Shown here piece by piece: positions 36,658 through 44,840 of a DNA stretch of 64,000 bases. The DNA is from Flavobacterium sp. SM15. GTDB lineage: Bacteria; Bacteroidota; Bacteroidia; Flavobacteriales; Flavobacteriaceae. Made by a program: the position numbers and the translations under genes. The stretch's first letter is position 1, and each line of letters begins with the position of its first letter. The DNA is taken from positions 1 through 64,000 of the forward strand of contig NZ_JAKLTO010000008.1 in NCBI RefSeq assembly GCF_022012335.1, in the 5' to 3' direction. Under the pieces are notes generated by a model. It worked only from the letters and a program-made list of their open reading frames with translations, did not search any database and was not told where the DNA came from.

Positions 36658-37203
36658 ATGTCAAAAATCTACAATAAATTTAATTTTCATAAGCATACGT
36701 TTTGTGTTTTTAAAGAAGTTGATGAGCTTAAAATTGAAGCATTAAAACCCAATCATAACAGTAAATCGGGAAGCGTTTATTATTTTACTGAAGAGGGCGT
36801 GTACCGGGTTTCCAACCATTGGGGAAGGGCAGCCAATTGCCGCTGGAGGTTGGATTCAGACAGTAAAAATGTTAATCAGAGAACGAAAGTTGGTTATGCT
36901 AACTGGACCGATTTTTATCCGAATAATGAACAGGAGAATCTGTTTTACATCGAGGTTAACTGGCAAATCAATGAAGTAAGTTTTCAGCATAAAAACAACC
37001 CTAAGTATCAAGGAAAAGAAATGTTGCGCAATGCTTCTGAAACTTCAAAAGTGATTAAAACCATAAATGAATTGCTCACTACCGATAATTGGGCAAAATA
37101 CCTTGATTTTGATGATCTTGATGTATTGCGAAAGGAAATCGTAACGCTATTAATTACTACTTCAAAAACTTTTTTAGAAATTAAACGAAATTATACCGCA
37201 TAA
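36658..37203 (+). CDS. Conserved-looking protein of unknown function
   Basis: 181 residues, soluble, no signal peptide. I do not recognise a named family. Features: VYYFTEEGVYRVSNHWGRAANCRWRLDS in the middle, Trp-rich (WTDFYP, VNWQIN), and a C-terminal helical part with DLDVLRKEIVTLLITTSK. The stop codon overlaps the start of a 47-residue gene (TAATG). Composition and base use agree with the neighbours, so it looks native. Confidence 0.75.
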   Translation: MSKIYNKFNFHKHTFCVFKEVDELKIEALKPNHNSKSGSVYYFTEEGVYRVSNHWGRAANCRWRLDSDSKNVNQRTKVGYANWTDFYPNNEQENLFYIEVNWQINEVSFQHKNNPKYQGKEMLRNASETSKVIKTINELLTTDNWAKYLDFDDLDVLRKEIVTLLITTSKTFLEIKRNYTA

Positions 37204-37346
37204 TGGGACGTCGTAATGAAACCAATCGATTGGCGCACAAAAAGAAAGTCGATCAAAAGAAAAATAAGGAAAAAGAAGCGGAACAACTTCGTAAAGAAAA
37301 ACTGAAAACCATCATGAAGAAATTCAAAGATGAGAATGAACAGTAA
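37203..37346 (+). CDS. Small Lys-rich basic protein, translationally coupled
   Basis: 47 residues, overlapping the previous stop by one base in the arrangement TAATG. Very rich in Lys and Glu: it starts MGRRNETNRLAHKKK, then a charged helix KKNKEKEAEQLRKEK, and ends KFKDENEQ. No Cys, Trp or Tyr. The coupling and the clean helix pattern argue for a real gene. Function unknown; a nucleic-acid or ribosome contact is conceivable from the charge but unsupported. Confidence 0.65.
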   Translation: MGRRNETNRLAHKKKVDQKKNKEKEAEQLRKEKLKTIMKKFKDENEQ

Positions 37347-37409
37347 ATTTTGCTATCGTTTAAAAAAGTATAAATTTGAAATTAGTAACCAATAATCAAA
37401 CTTAATCAA

Positions 37410-37940
37410 ATGACAATTTTAACGACGATTTTATACGTATTTGCAGCTCTAGTTGCATTAGTTTTACTGGTAGCACTTCTTAAAAAGAAAACTTACGATG
37501 TTACTTGTGAAGTTGTGATCAACACTTCGAAACAAAACGTTTTTGGATATTTGAAGCAGCTTAAAAATCAAGACAATTTCAATATATGGGTAATGGCAGA
37601 CCCTACGGCTAAAAAAGAATTTAAAGGAGAAGATGGTACTACCGGATTTGTTTATGCCTGGAATGGGAATAAGAAAGCAGGTGAAGGAGAACAGGAAATA
37701 AAAAAGTTAATCGAGAACGAATTGATAGCTACCGAAATCCGTTTTATCAGACCTTTTAAAGCAGTCGCTTATGCTGATTATAAACTTGAATCGGTTTCTG
37801 AGAATCAGACTAAAGTGATTTGGAACAACAAAAGCACAATGAAGTATCCAATGAATGTGATGATTTCCATGATTGAGAAAATGTTGGCTAAAGACATGAA
37901 TACGAGTTTGTTAAATTTGAAAAACATTCTTGAAAAATAG
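37410..37940 (+). CDS. SRPBCC (START-like) family protein with N-terminal membrane helix
   Basis: 176 residues. One hydrophobic segment (about 3-25) is followed by a SRPBCC fold: YDVTCEVVINTSKQNVFGYLKQLKNQDNFNIWV, a glycine-containing GTTGFVYAWNGNKKAGEGEQEIKKL, and LESVSENQTKVIWNNKS with a long C-terminal helix. Such domains bind hydrophobic ligands. Ligand unknown. Confidence 0.85.
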   Translation: MTILTTILYVFAALVALVLLVALLKKKTYDVTCEVVINTSKQNVFGYLKQLKNQDNFNIWVMADPTAKKEFKGEDGTTGFVYAWNGNKKAGEGEQEIKKLIENELIATEIRFIRPFKAVAYADYKLESVSENQTKVIWNNKSTMKYPMNVMISMIEKMLAKDMNTSLLNLKNILEK

Positions 37941-38020
37941 TAAATAGCTTTTGAAAAGCCACAGTACTCTTATCAAATATTGTGTTACAATCTAAGCCGA
38001 ACGATATTCAAAACGCCAAT

Positions 38021-38151
38021 CGGTGGCTGAGGCCCTCGAAGCCACATCAGCTAAAATAGAACGTAATGAAAGAGTCTATGGTAAATATCGGAACCACTTA
38101 ATTAATCCAGTATACCTTAAAAACAAGTGGCTTCGAGAGCCTCAGCCACCG
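38021..38151. repeat. Pair of REP-like hairpins in opposite orientation (BIME-like)
   Basis: The gap 37941-38251 has no gene. Hairpin 1 (38023-38045) reads GTGGCT-GAGGCCCTCGA-AGCCAC and hairpin 2 (38127-38149) is nearly its reverse complement, GTGGCT-TCGAGAGCCTC-AGCCAC. They lie 81 bases apart and point towards each other, the layout of bacterial interspersed mosaic elements. A short frame across them is not considered a gene. Confidence 0.7.
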
Positions 38152-38190
38152 TACAATATTAAAATCAATCGTGAATTTAAACACTTCTTC

Positions 38191-38226
38191 AACCTAAGAC
38201 GTGTAACCGTTAAGAAAATTTCATAA
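38191..38226. repeat. Dispersed intergenic repeat, copy C (partial)
   Basis: AACCTAAGACGTGTAACCG followed by TTAAGAAAA matches the beginning of copies A and B. The right end touches the -7 element of the methyltransferase gene. Confidence 0.55.
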
Positions 38227-38231
38227 ATTTG
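38224..38231 (+). promoter_or_regulatory. -7 promoter element of the methyltransferase gene
   Basis: TAAATTTG, a perfect TAnnTTTG, ends 20 bases before the ATG. Confidence 0.65.
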
Positions 38232-38251
38232 AGAATACACACATTCTCAAT

Positions 38252-39856
38252 ATGATACCAAAAACCAAACTACGCGAATCCATATTCAGGCATTTAGACG
38301 GTATAACCCTTGCTCCGGTTGCTGTCTGTTTAAAAGACAAGGGTGTTTTGGAGTTCCTTGTGAATGAAAAACAAACTACCTTATCAGAAGTAACTGCAAA
38401 GTTCAAAGCCAATGAAGGGTATATGAATGTGGCACTTCGTATGTTGGCTTCGCAAGGTTTTTTGAACTATGAGGTAGACAATACCACCAATCAGGTAACG
38501 GTTTCAATCAATACTAAAACCGAGTTTGCCTTTTCACTGGTTCACTTATATCAGGATGTAGTACAACTTTTAAATACTACGGATGTTTTTACTGCAAATG
38601 TTATTACTGCCGATAGTATTGAAAATCTTCAACCCCTTTTTCAAAAATATGCGAACCAGTATGATTTGATTTTGGATAAAGAGGATGAAAAGCGTGCCGT
38701 TCAGGAACAGGTGTTAATGCATATTGAAGGTTATTTGGTGGCTCCATTAATTGTAAGTTTGGGGATGAGTGGGATGTTTCACAAATATTTTATGGAGACT
38801 TCCTTTAGAGCGGAAGAATTTCATAAAAACCCGGAAGCGTTCACTTTAATGCTCGAATTTTTCACTCATTTGGGTTGGTTTACCCAGAAGAAAGGTAATT
38901 ATCAGTTTACCGAAGATGGTCTTTTCTTTGCCAAACGTGCTTCTGCCTATGGAGTAACTGTATCTTATTTGCCGATGTTCAAGCACATGGAAAGTCTGTT
39001 GTTTGGTAATCCGAACGAGATGAGGGATTTGGCTCCTAATCAGGATGAAATTCATGTAAACAGAGAAATGAATGTATGGGGCAGTGGAGGAGCGCATGCT
39101 ACTTATTTTAAGGTTATCGACGACATAATCATTGAAATTTTCAATAAACCGATCCACGAACAACCTAAAGGAATTTTGGATATGGGGTGTGGAAACGGTG
39201 CTTTTTTAGAACACATATTTAACGTAATTGAACGTCAAACTCTTCGTGGTAAATTGTTTGACGAACATCCTTTGTTTCTGGTTGGGGCCGATTACAACCA
39301 AGCCGCTTTAAAAGTTACCAGAGCAAATCTTATTAAAGCCGATATTTGGGCCAAAGTAATCTGGGGCGATATTGGAAATCCGGAAGGTTTAGCTGCTGAT
39401 TTACAGGAAAACTACAACATTGATTTAAAAGATTTACTCAACGTAAGAACCTTTTTAGACCACAACCGCATTTGGGAAGAACCTCAAACCAGTACTCCAA
39501 ACCGTGTGAGTACTTCTACCGGAGCTTTTGCTCATCGTGGGAAACATTTAACCAATAATGCTGTAGAGGATAATTTGTTGGAGCATTTCAAGAAGTGGTC
39601 GCCTTACGTACATAAATACGGTTTGTTGATGATCGAATTACACACGGTTCCGCCAAAATTAACAGCTGCCAATTTGGGAAGCACTGCTGCTACGGCCTAT
39701 GATGCTACACATGGTTTTTCAGATCAGTACATTGTAGAGATTGAGGTAATGCACAAAGTTGCCGCCGAAGCCGGTTTATTCCCAGATATGTTGTATTTCC
39801 AAAAATATCCGAATACGGATTATGCAACAGTAAGCATCAATCTTTTAAGAGGATGA
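38252..39856 (+). CDS. Class I SAM-dependent methyltransferase with N-terminal winged-helix-like region
   Basis: 534 residues. The first ~250 residues hold two winged-helix-like segments (LAPVAVCLKDKGVLEFLVNEKQTTLSEVTAKF and a second around VAPLIVSLGMSGMFHKYF). The methyltransferase domain starts at GILDMGCGNGAFLEHIF (motif I, near residue 305), with VGADYNQAALKVTRANL (motif II) and WGDIGNPEGL after it. The two-part layout resembles O-methyltransferases and polyketide-type methyltransferases; the acceptor is unknown. It ends one base before the stop of the convergent gene. Confidence 0.85.
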   Translation: MIPKTKLRESIFRHLDGITLAPVAVCLKDKGVLEFLVNEKQTTLSEVTAKFKANEGYMNVALRMLASQGFLNYEVDNTTNQVTVSINTKTEFAFSLVHLYQDVVQLLNTTDVFTANVITADSIENLQPLFQKYANQYDLILDKEDEKRAVQEQVLMHIEGYLVAPLIVSLGMSGMFHKYFMETSFRAEEFHKNPEAFTLMLEFFTHLGWFTQKKGNYQFTEDGLFFAKRASAYGVTVSYLPMFKHMESLLFGNPNEMRDLAPNQDEIHVNREMNVWGSGGAHATYFKVIDDIIIEIFNKPIHEQPKGILDMGCGNGAFLEHIFNVIERQTLRGKLFDEHPLFLVGADYNQAALKVTRANLIKADIWAKVIWGDIGNPEGLAADLQENYNIDLKDLLNVRTFLDHNRIWEEPQTSTPNRVSTSTGAFAHRGKHLTNNAVEDNLLEHFKKWSPYVHKYGLLMIELHTVPPKLTAANLGSTAATAYDATHGFSDQYIVEIEVMHKVAAEAGLFPDMLYFQKYPNTDYATVSINLLRG

Positions 39857-39857
39857 T

Positions 39858-40853
39858 TCAATTGCCTTTTAAACGGCTAAACATTTTTGAGAGAAGTATT
39901 TTAGCATCTTTTCGGTTTTTCGGGGCTTCTATGGCATGTAATCCGTTTTTACCTTGTACAAATTGATAACTGAAAGCAAATCTGGGATTTTTAGGCTCAT
40001 CATCTAAAAGCCCGAAACGTAAATCGTTTAAGTATAAAATCCCATTGTTTTGAGTTACAAGATACCAGCCTTCACTAATTATTTTGAGCTTTTCAAAATC
40101 AGGGTTTCCTTTTAATTGTTTTTGTAAATCAAAGTTTTTAGGGTATTTCTGAAATGAAATCGGTTTGCTGTCTAAAAGGGAATAATCTCCAATGAGGTAT
40201 GTTTCTTTAGTGTCAATATTAGCATTCCACAGAATCAAATTGAAAGGGCTTGGTTTTACAATAATTTCGGAATAGCTAATGTTCTGCTCTTTTGCAGCGT
40301 TCTCAAATTGATGTAACGCGTAGAGTTTAATTATGCAGGACAATAGCAAATAACTGCTACTGATGATAAGCCCCTGGAATACATATTTTCTACGAAGTAC
40401 CGTTTCTTTGGCTTTCCAGACTTTTACCAAAAAGTAAATAAAAGGGATGGTGTATAACGGGTCAATCACAAAAATGGTTTGTAAGGAATAGCGATTTTGC
40501 AACGGCCACAACAGTTGGGTGCCCCAAGTGGTAAACCAATCTAAAAGTGCGTGGGTAACCAAACATAAAAAAGACAGTAATGCTGCTTTCTTAAAGTTGA
40601 TTTTATTTTTTTCAATCCGGGTTATTAACCATGCAAGCGGAACAGATAGCAGTAAATGAAATACTATTGAATGACTCATTCCACGGTGTATCATTAGAGC
40701 ATCCAAGGGGTTTAAGAATTTTCCAACCAATACGTCCAAATCCGGAATGGTTGCGATGATTGCTCCGTAAAGAAAAGTTCTGTTTTTTAGTTCCTTACCA
40801 GCACAAGCTTCAGCAACGGCTATACCTAATACGATTTGTGTTAGTGAATCCAT
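39858..40853 (-). CDS. YdjM/DUF457-type membrane-bound metal-dependent hydrolase
   Basis: 331 residues. N-terminal MDSLTQIVLGIAVAEA, IPDLDVL (Asp pair), HRGMSHSIVFHLLL (His pair) and THALLDWFTTWG are the conserved metal-ligand positions of the LexA-binding inner-membrane hydrolase family (PF04307). Several membrane helices in the first 190 residues; the C-terminal ~140 residues are soluble and contain a beta-rich domain. Activity of the family is not proven. Convergent with the methyltransferase gene, one base between stops. Confidence 0.85.
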   Translation of the reverse strand: MDSLTQIVLGIAVAEACAGKELKNRTFLYGAIIATIPDLDVLVGKFLNPLDALMIHRGMSHSIVFHLLLSVPLAWLITRIEKNKINFKKAALLSFLCLVTHALLDWFTTWGTQLLWPLQNRYSLQTIFVIDPLYTIPFIYFLVKVWKAKETVLRRKYVFQGLIISSSYLLLSCIIKLYALHQFENAAKEQNISYSEIIVKPSPFNLILWNANIDTKETYLIGDYSLLDSKPISFQKYPKNFDLQKQLKGNPDFEKLKIISEGWYLVTQNNGILYLNDLRFGLLDDEPKNPRFAFSYQFVQGKNGLHAIEAPKNRKDAKILLSKMFSRLKGN

Positions 40854-40938
40854 ACTTACAAAAGTAAGGTTTTGAGATGTAAGTTAAGAGGAAACTAAGC
40901 AAAGTATTTAAGGAAAAACGTTTTATTAAGAGCAAATT

Positions 40939-41030
40939 GACCTTAGAACACGAAGCCGTTAAGGAAAATGAAGTAAAATCCGTTAAGAATTATTTTCTGT
41001 TTGAGTGCAGTGAGTTAAAATAATTTAGGA
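40939..41030. repeat. Dispersed intergenic repeat, copy B
   Basis: Matches copy A over its whole length: CCTTAGAACACGAAGCCG, then CCGTTAAGAATTATTTTCTG and the partner arm AAAATAATT. The gap 40854-41218 has no gene; beyond the repeat it holds a 12-base palindrome AACCTTTAGGTT (41068-41079) and the promoter of the next gene. Confidence 0.75.
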
Positions 41031-41144
41031 TTTGGCTTTATTTTTTGGCGCAGCGTTCCAGTCTTGAAACCTTTAGGTTCACGAAATCCTTAGGCTAAAT
41101 AACACTTGAGTATTTTTTGTTACTTTTAAATCATAAAATATTAT

Positions 41145-41177
41145 TTTGTTTTGGTATTCGTTGAATCATTAGATTTG
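41145..41177 (+). promoter_or_regulatory. Promoter of the 72-residue gene
   Basis: TTTG (41145-41148), 21-base spacer, TAGATTTG (41170-41177). The segment continues into GTATCAAGACAAA, which is also present at the matching place before the SnoaL-like gene. Confidence 0.6.
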
Positions 41178-41218
41178 TATCAAGACAAAAGTAAGGAATA
41201 GAATAAATTAAAATAAAA

Positions 41219-41437
41219 ATGGAAATCAACTTCACAGAACTACAAATAACCATCCAACAAGCCATTGACCTAATCGCTGCCAAAGACTTTAAAGGCGCAA
41301 ACAACAAACTGGTTGATGCCGGCGAAGTATTAGACGAGCTTCTTGATCATGCTGAAGAAGACGAACATTTAATAGAAATCAGTAAATATCAGGTGTTACT
41401 GAATCAGTTGTATCAAAAAGTTTCAGAAAGCAAGTAG
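41219..41437 (+). CDS. Small acidic helical protein of unknown function
   Basis: 72 residues, all-helical by pattern, strongly acidic. ITIQQAIDLIAAKDFKGANNKLVDAGEVLDELLDHA looks like a TPR-type helix pair. No signal peptide. Consensus promoter upstream and ATG supported by it. I do not recognise a family. Confidence 0.75.
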   Translation: MEINFTELQITIQQAIDLIAAKDFKGANNKLVDAGEVLDELLDHAEEDEHLIEISKYQVLLNQLYQKVSESK

Positions 41438-41480
41438 TTAGCAGCAATACCATAAAAAAGATACTTTAATTAACAACAAA

Positions 41481-42752
41481 ATGAAAAAACTATTACACAT
41501 CTTGATTATTATTCTCTCCATAACTGCTTACGGGCAGACAAATGTTAGCGGAGGTATTTTTTCAAATACAACATGGACTAAAGCAAATAGTCCGTATATA
41601 GTAACTGGTGATATTGCTGTGTATCCAGGAAAAACACTTACGGTTGAACCTGGTGTGATTGTGAAGGTCAATGATGACCGCAGAATTATAATCAGGGGCG
41701 CTTTAATAGCAAGAGGAACAGTAAATGATTCGATTCAGTTTATTTCAAATTCAAGTACACCGGCAAAATCAAAATGGGTTGGTTTTCAAATAGAAAATAA
41801 TTTAGGAGGCAGGGCTAAGGTTGAATATTTTAAGGGTAGTCATGCCTATATTCTTTTTAAGATTACAGCAAATTCAACTGGTGAAGTGTTAAATATTTCA
41901 CATTCTTCAATTATTAATAATTATTATGCCATTTATGGATATGAGTCTATGACATCATTTACTGTTTCACTCACTAATACATTATTTTATGATCACTTTA
42001 GAGTATATACTCATTGCAAAAATTTGAATATTGATAGTTGTATTTTTAAAAAAGGAGCTGAAGCTATTCATGGCGACTCTAATTTTACTGTAAATAATTC
42101 TGAATTTTCAGAATTTACATCATCGCCAACCAGAACAGGCGGAACCTATACAAATTGTAAGTTTTACCATAATACAAATGGGTTATATTTATTTCCTCAA
42201 CAGCACTTGATTAACTGTGAAATATTCAACAATACTAACGGAATTGTTTTATATTATGACACTTTTCCGGAAAATTTTTCCATCTCAAATACTTGTTTAT
42301 CTAATAATACATCATATGATATAAAGCATATGTACAACTATAATATCGATTTATCAGGTGTTTCATGGACAGAGACTGATCCAAGTGTAATAGCAAATAA
42401 AATTTATGATGCATATGATGATATAAACATGGGAATAGTAAATTTTTCTGCATCCAATAATTGCACCTTAAGTCCCATGGGAATAACAGATAACATTAAA
42501 AATCCAACTGCTATAAAAATATTCCCTAACCCATTTTCTACGCAAACAACTTTACAATCAGACATTTATTTAAATAATGCAACCCTATCTCTTTACAACT
42601 CATTTGGACAATCAGTTAAACAAATAAAGAATATTTCGGGGTATACAGTCACATTACAACGCGATGATATTCCAAGTAGTGTCTATATTCTTCATTTAAA
42701 TGACAACAATGAAATTTATTTGTCAACTAAATTAATTATCACTGACAAGTAA
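41481..42752 (+). CDS. Secreted right-handed beta-helix protein with T9SS sorting domain
   Basis: 423 residues. Signal peptide MKKLLHILIIILSITAYGQ. Residues about 45-330 show repeated short strands with Asn ladders and G-I/V-x-L turns (VYPGKTLTVEPGVIVKVNDDRRIIIRGALIARG, NSSIIN-type repeats), a parallel beta-helix of the pectate-lyase/NosD type. A type A T9SS domain follows with IFPNPFSTQTTL and the closing STKLIITDK. The gene is more AT-rich than its neighbours. Ligand or substrate unknown, likely polysaccharide-related. The 199-base gap after it has no gene. Confidence 0.85.
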   Translation: MKKLLHILIIILSITAYGQTNVSGGIFSNTTWTKANSPYIVTGDIAVYPGKTLTVEPGVIVKVNDDRRIIIRGALIARGTVNDSIQFISNSSTPAKSKWVGFQIENNLGGRAKVEYFKGSHAYILFKITANSTGEVLNISHSSIINNYYAIYGYESMTSFTVSLTNTLFYDHFRVYTHCKNLNIDSCIFKKGAEAIHGDSNFTVNNSEFSEFTSSPTRTGGTYTNCKFYHNTNGLYLFPQQHLINCEIFNNTNGIVLYYDTFPENFSISNTCLSNNTSYDIKHMYNYNIDLSGVSWTETDPSVIANKIYDAYDDINMGIVNFSASNNCTLSPMGITDNIKNPTAIKIFPNPFSTQTTLQSDIYLNNATLSLYNSFGQSVKQIKNISGYTVTLQRDDIPSSVYILHLNDNNEIYLSTKLIITDK

Positions 42753-42905
42753 CATCTAATGGTAGGTACTACTGCTAACAACGGTTTTATAAAATGGCTA
42801 AAGCCGGTTTATATTTGGAGGAGTCTGTGCTTGCACTTTCTCCTCTTTTTCCAATTTCCTCTTTCAATCTTTTCGGTATATTTGTAAACATCAGTAATAA
42901 AAATT

Positions 42906-42929
42906 CCGCCACTTCATAAAGTCGGCGGG
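42906..42929 (-). terminator. Terminator after the SseB-like gene
   Basis: Stem CCGCCACTT / AAGTCGGCGG with one bulged base and a 4-base loop, followed on the minus strand by AATTTTTATT. Confidence 0.7.
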
Positions 42930-42951
42930 ACGTAATTCTTTTTAGTTGTTT

Positions 42952-43740
42952 TTAGCGATTGTAAAAGCATTCGAACTCTTTGGCAGTTGCATACCAAGGG
43001 TTTTCAGGTTGGAGATACATAATATCAAGAGGTAAATCCAGCTCAAAACCATGCATGCCATCATTGAGTGCGCCAAAGACAGCTTTACGTGCATTCTCGG
43101 ACTGGTTCTCCAAAACAATAGCCAAAATTAGTAGCTGCTCTTCGTTGCGTTGCATTGCAAAATGGAACACTTCGGAAATATTTGATATTTTTTTAAAAGC
43201 ATTTACTAAACTTTCTTTGTGAGCTCCTTCAATAGGACGTATTGGAGTTCCAACTTTTACTGTTGTTTCTTCTTTAATTTCATCGGTTTTAATGTTGGAA
43301 GTATTTCGTTCCAGAACAAACATCGTATCCTGATCACTGTCGATAACAATTCTTCCAAAATTCTGCTCTTGTGAAATTTCCAAAACGGTTTTTGCTGGAA
43401 TAGCGGTGTAAGTAGCTTCCTCATTAGTCCATTTGGATAAGTTTTCTTCGGAAGTAAAAACGCCCAGAACCAATAAACCATCGAGATTGAAAACACTTGT
43501 AAAATTTAAGGTTTCCCCGGCTTGCAGGGTTTTCCATTTTTTTGAATTGGATATGTTTTTAGAATTGTTTTCCGTGGGAACCAACAAAAAAGCATTGTTG
43601 CCGTATAGTTCTTCCAATACGGCCAGATAATTTTCGTTGCTGTTGTCTTGATGATATTCTTGGATCAGATGTATTAATTGGGTATTGTCTGGAGTAAATT
43701 CAGTTTCTTTTTTACCAAAGATTTTTTTTAGTAGGCTCAT
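42952..43740 (-). CDS. SseB-family protein (enhanced serine sensitivity)
   Basis: 262 residues. N-terminal SseB domain (LIQEYHQDNSNENYLAVLEELYGNNAFLLVPTE, LDGLLVLGVFTSEENLSKW, about 25-140) and a C-terminal SseB domain (about 175-260) with RPIEGAHKESLVNAFKKISNISEVFHFAMQRN. Soluble and cytoplasmic. Single gene; molecular function in Bacteroidota is not defined. Confidence 0.85.
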   Translation of the reverse strand: MSLLKKIFGKKETEFTPDNTQLIHLIQEYHQDNSNENYLAVLEELYGNNAFLLVPTENNSKNISNSKKWKTLQAGETLNFTSVFNLDGLLVLGVFTSEENLSKWTNEEATYTAIPAKTVLEISQEQNFGRIVIDSDQDTMFVLERNTSNIKTDEIKEETTVKVGTPIRPIEGAHKESLVNAFKKISNISEVFHFAMQRNEEQLLILAIVLENQSENARKAVFGALNDGMHGFELDLPLDIMYLQPENPWYATAKEFECFYNR

Positions 43741-43885
43741 TTTTTAATTGGGTTGTCAATGATTTAAAAGGGTAATCTATATAAATTGTTGGGGCTTGAA
43801 GTAATTACCATTTCATTTTAATTATCACTGGATTTTTATTTTGTTTAGAATTTTCCAAACTTACCTATAAAATCACCCGTGCACA

Positions 43886-43903
43886 ATCACTAAATTTAGT
43901 GAT
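43886..43903. promoter_or_regulatory. 18-bp perfect palindrome upstream of the ychJ-like gene
   Basis: ATCACTAAATTTAGTGAT is its own reverse complement. It lies in the 298-base divergent gap between the SseB-like gene and the ychJ-like gene, about 105 bases before the -7 box of the latter, followed by a run of T. Could be an operator for a dimeric repressor or a weak terminator. Nothing else stands out in the gap. Confidence 0.5.
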
Positions 43904-44007
43904 ATTTTAATTTTTTTTTCGGTAGTTTTTAATCATAAAATTGAGCTGAAACTCCCTGCATACATGGTTTTTACTTCTATTAGAGCACTTTTGTATCAAT
44001 CTTTTTC

Positions 44008-44015
44008 TATTTTTG
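44008..44015 (+). promoter_or_regulatory. -7 promoter element of the ychJ-like gene
   Basis: TATTTTTG fits TAnnTTTG, 23 bases before ATG 44039; TTTG lies 14 bases upstream of it. It rules out the in-frame ATG at 43964, which lies upstream of the promoter. Confidence 0.5.
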
Positions 44016-44038
44016 TAACTGTAGAAAATAACCAAAAG

Positions 44039-44422
44039 ATGAATACCCAAACGCCTTGTTATTGCGGATCACAAAAACCATTTTCCGAATGCTGTATGCC
44101 GTATATTTCAGGAACTGAAAAAGCACCTTCAGCCGAAATTTTAATGCGTTCACGTTATTCAGCATATTGTGCGCAAAATGTAGACTATCTTTTGGCAACC
44201 ACACACATATCTACCCGAAAATACCATAACAGAAAAGACATCTTGGTATTTGCTTCCGAGAATCACTGGGTTAAGTTAGAAATTGTGAAAGCCATTGAAA
44301 CTATTGTAGAATTCAAAGCATATTATCTGGATAAAAACCTTGTGCCGCACACCCATCATGAGAAATCCACCTTTAAAAAAGAAGGAGAACAATGGTATTA
44401 TGTGGATGGTAAGTGGTTTTAA
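44039..44422 (+). CDS. YchJ-like protein with SEC-C zinc motif
   Basis: 127 residues from ATG 44039. The SEC-C motif CYCGSQKPFSECC (7-19) is at the N terminus, followed by the NTF2-like UPF0225/YchJ core (SRYSAYCAQNVDYLLATTH, ENHWVKLEIVKA, FKAYYLD). The SEC-C motif binds Zn and occurs also in SecA. Function of YchJ proteins is unknown. Convergent with a DUF1398 gene, 6 bases between stops. Confidence 0.88.
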   Translation: MNTQTPCYCGSQKPFSECCMPYISGTEKAPSAEILMRSRYSAYCAQNVDYLLATTHISTRKYHNRKDILVFASENHWVKLEIVKAIETIVEFKAYYLDKNLVPHTHHEKSTFKKEGEQWYYVDGKWF

Positions 44423-44428
44423 AGTAAA

Positions 44429-44818
44429 TTATTGCGGAATGCGTTCTACCAGCAATTCGTTTGCGGATTTGTCGTAATAAGTACATGTCATTCTTTCGGT
44501 GTTTACGACCCATTTTTCCACACCCGACTTTGCACAATCCTTACAAAAAGTCGGATAATCTGTTTTACCTTGCTGATGGGCTTTTAAGTCGCTTTTGAAT
44601 TGTTCTGTATTACTGATTGCTGCAATATCAAGCATTTTATATTTTGAACTTGAAGACGCGGTGTAATCCGCTTTTCCGTAATAATCGGTGTGGCCGTCGT
44701 CTACATAAGTTTCATAGAAAACAACGCCCAGTTTAATGAGATCCTGAACATAATTAGGGAAATCGGCACCGCTTTTTACTTTGGAATGAGCGTTTTTAAT
44801 TTGATCGATAGTAAACAT
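44429..44818 (-). CDS. DUF1398 (YbcV-like) protein
   Basis: 129 residues. Family pattern: FTIDQIKNAHSKVKSGADFPNYVQDLIKLGVVFYETYVDDGHTDYYG, then the LKAHQQGKTDYPTFCKDCAKSGVEKWVV segment. Soluble, no signal. Related proteins are found in phages and enterobacteria; function unknown. It lies 22 bases after the META-domain gene on the same strand. Confidence 0.88.
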   Translation of the reverse strand: MFTIDQIKNAHSKVKSGADFPNYVQDLIKLGVVFYETYVDDGHTDYYGKADYTASSSSKYKMLDIAAISNTEQFKSDLKAHQQGKTDYPTFCKDCAKSGVEKWVVNTERMTCTYYDKSANELLVERIPQ

Positions 44819-44840
44819 GGCTTAGCTTTTATTTTAGTAA

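Noticed and set aside
38023..38226. 67-codon plus-strand frame between the SRPBCC and methyltransferase genes
   Set aside because: It runs across two REP-like hairpins and a dispersed repeat, has no start signal of its own and no protein-like pattern.
42760..42830. attC-like stretch (GCTAACAACGG...GGCTAAAGCC) after the beta-helix gene
   Set aside because: Only one copy, no integrase, no cassette array and no proper second core site; too weak to call an integron element.
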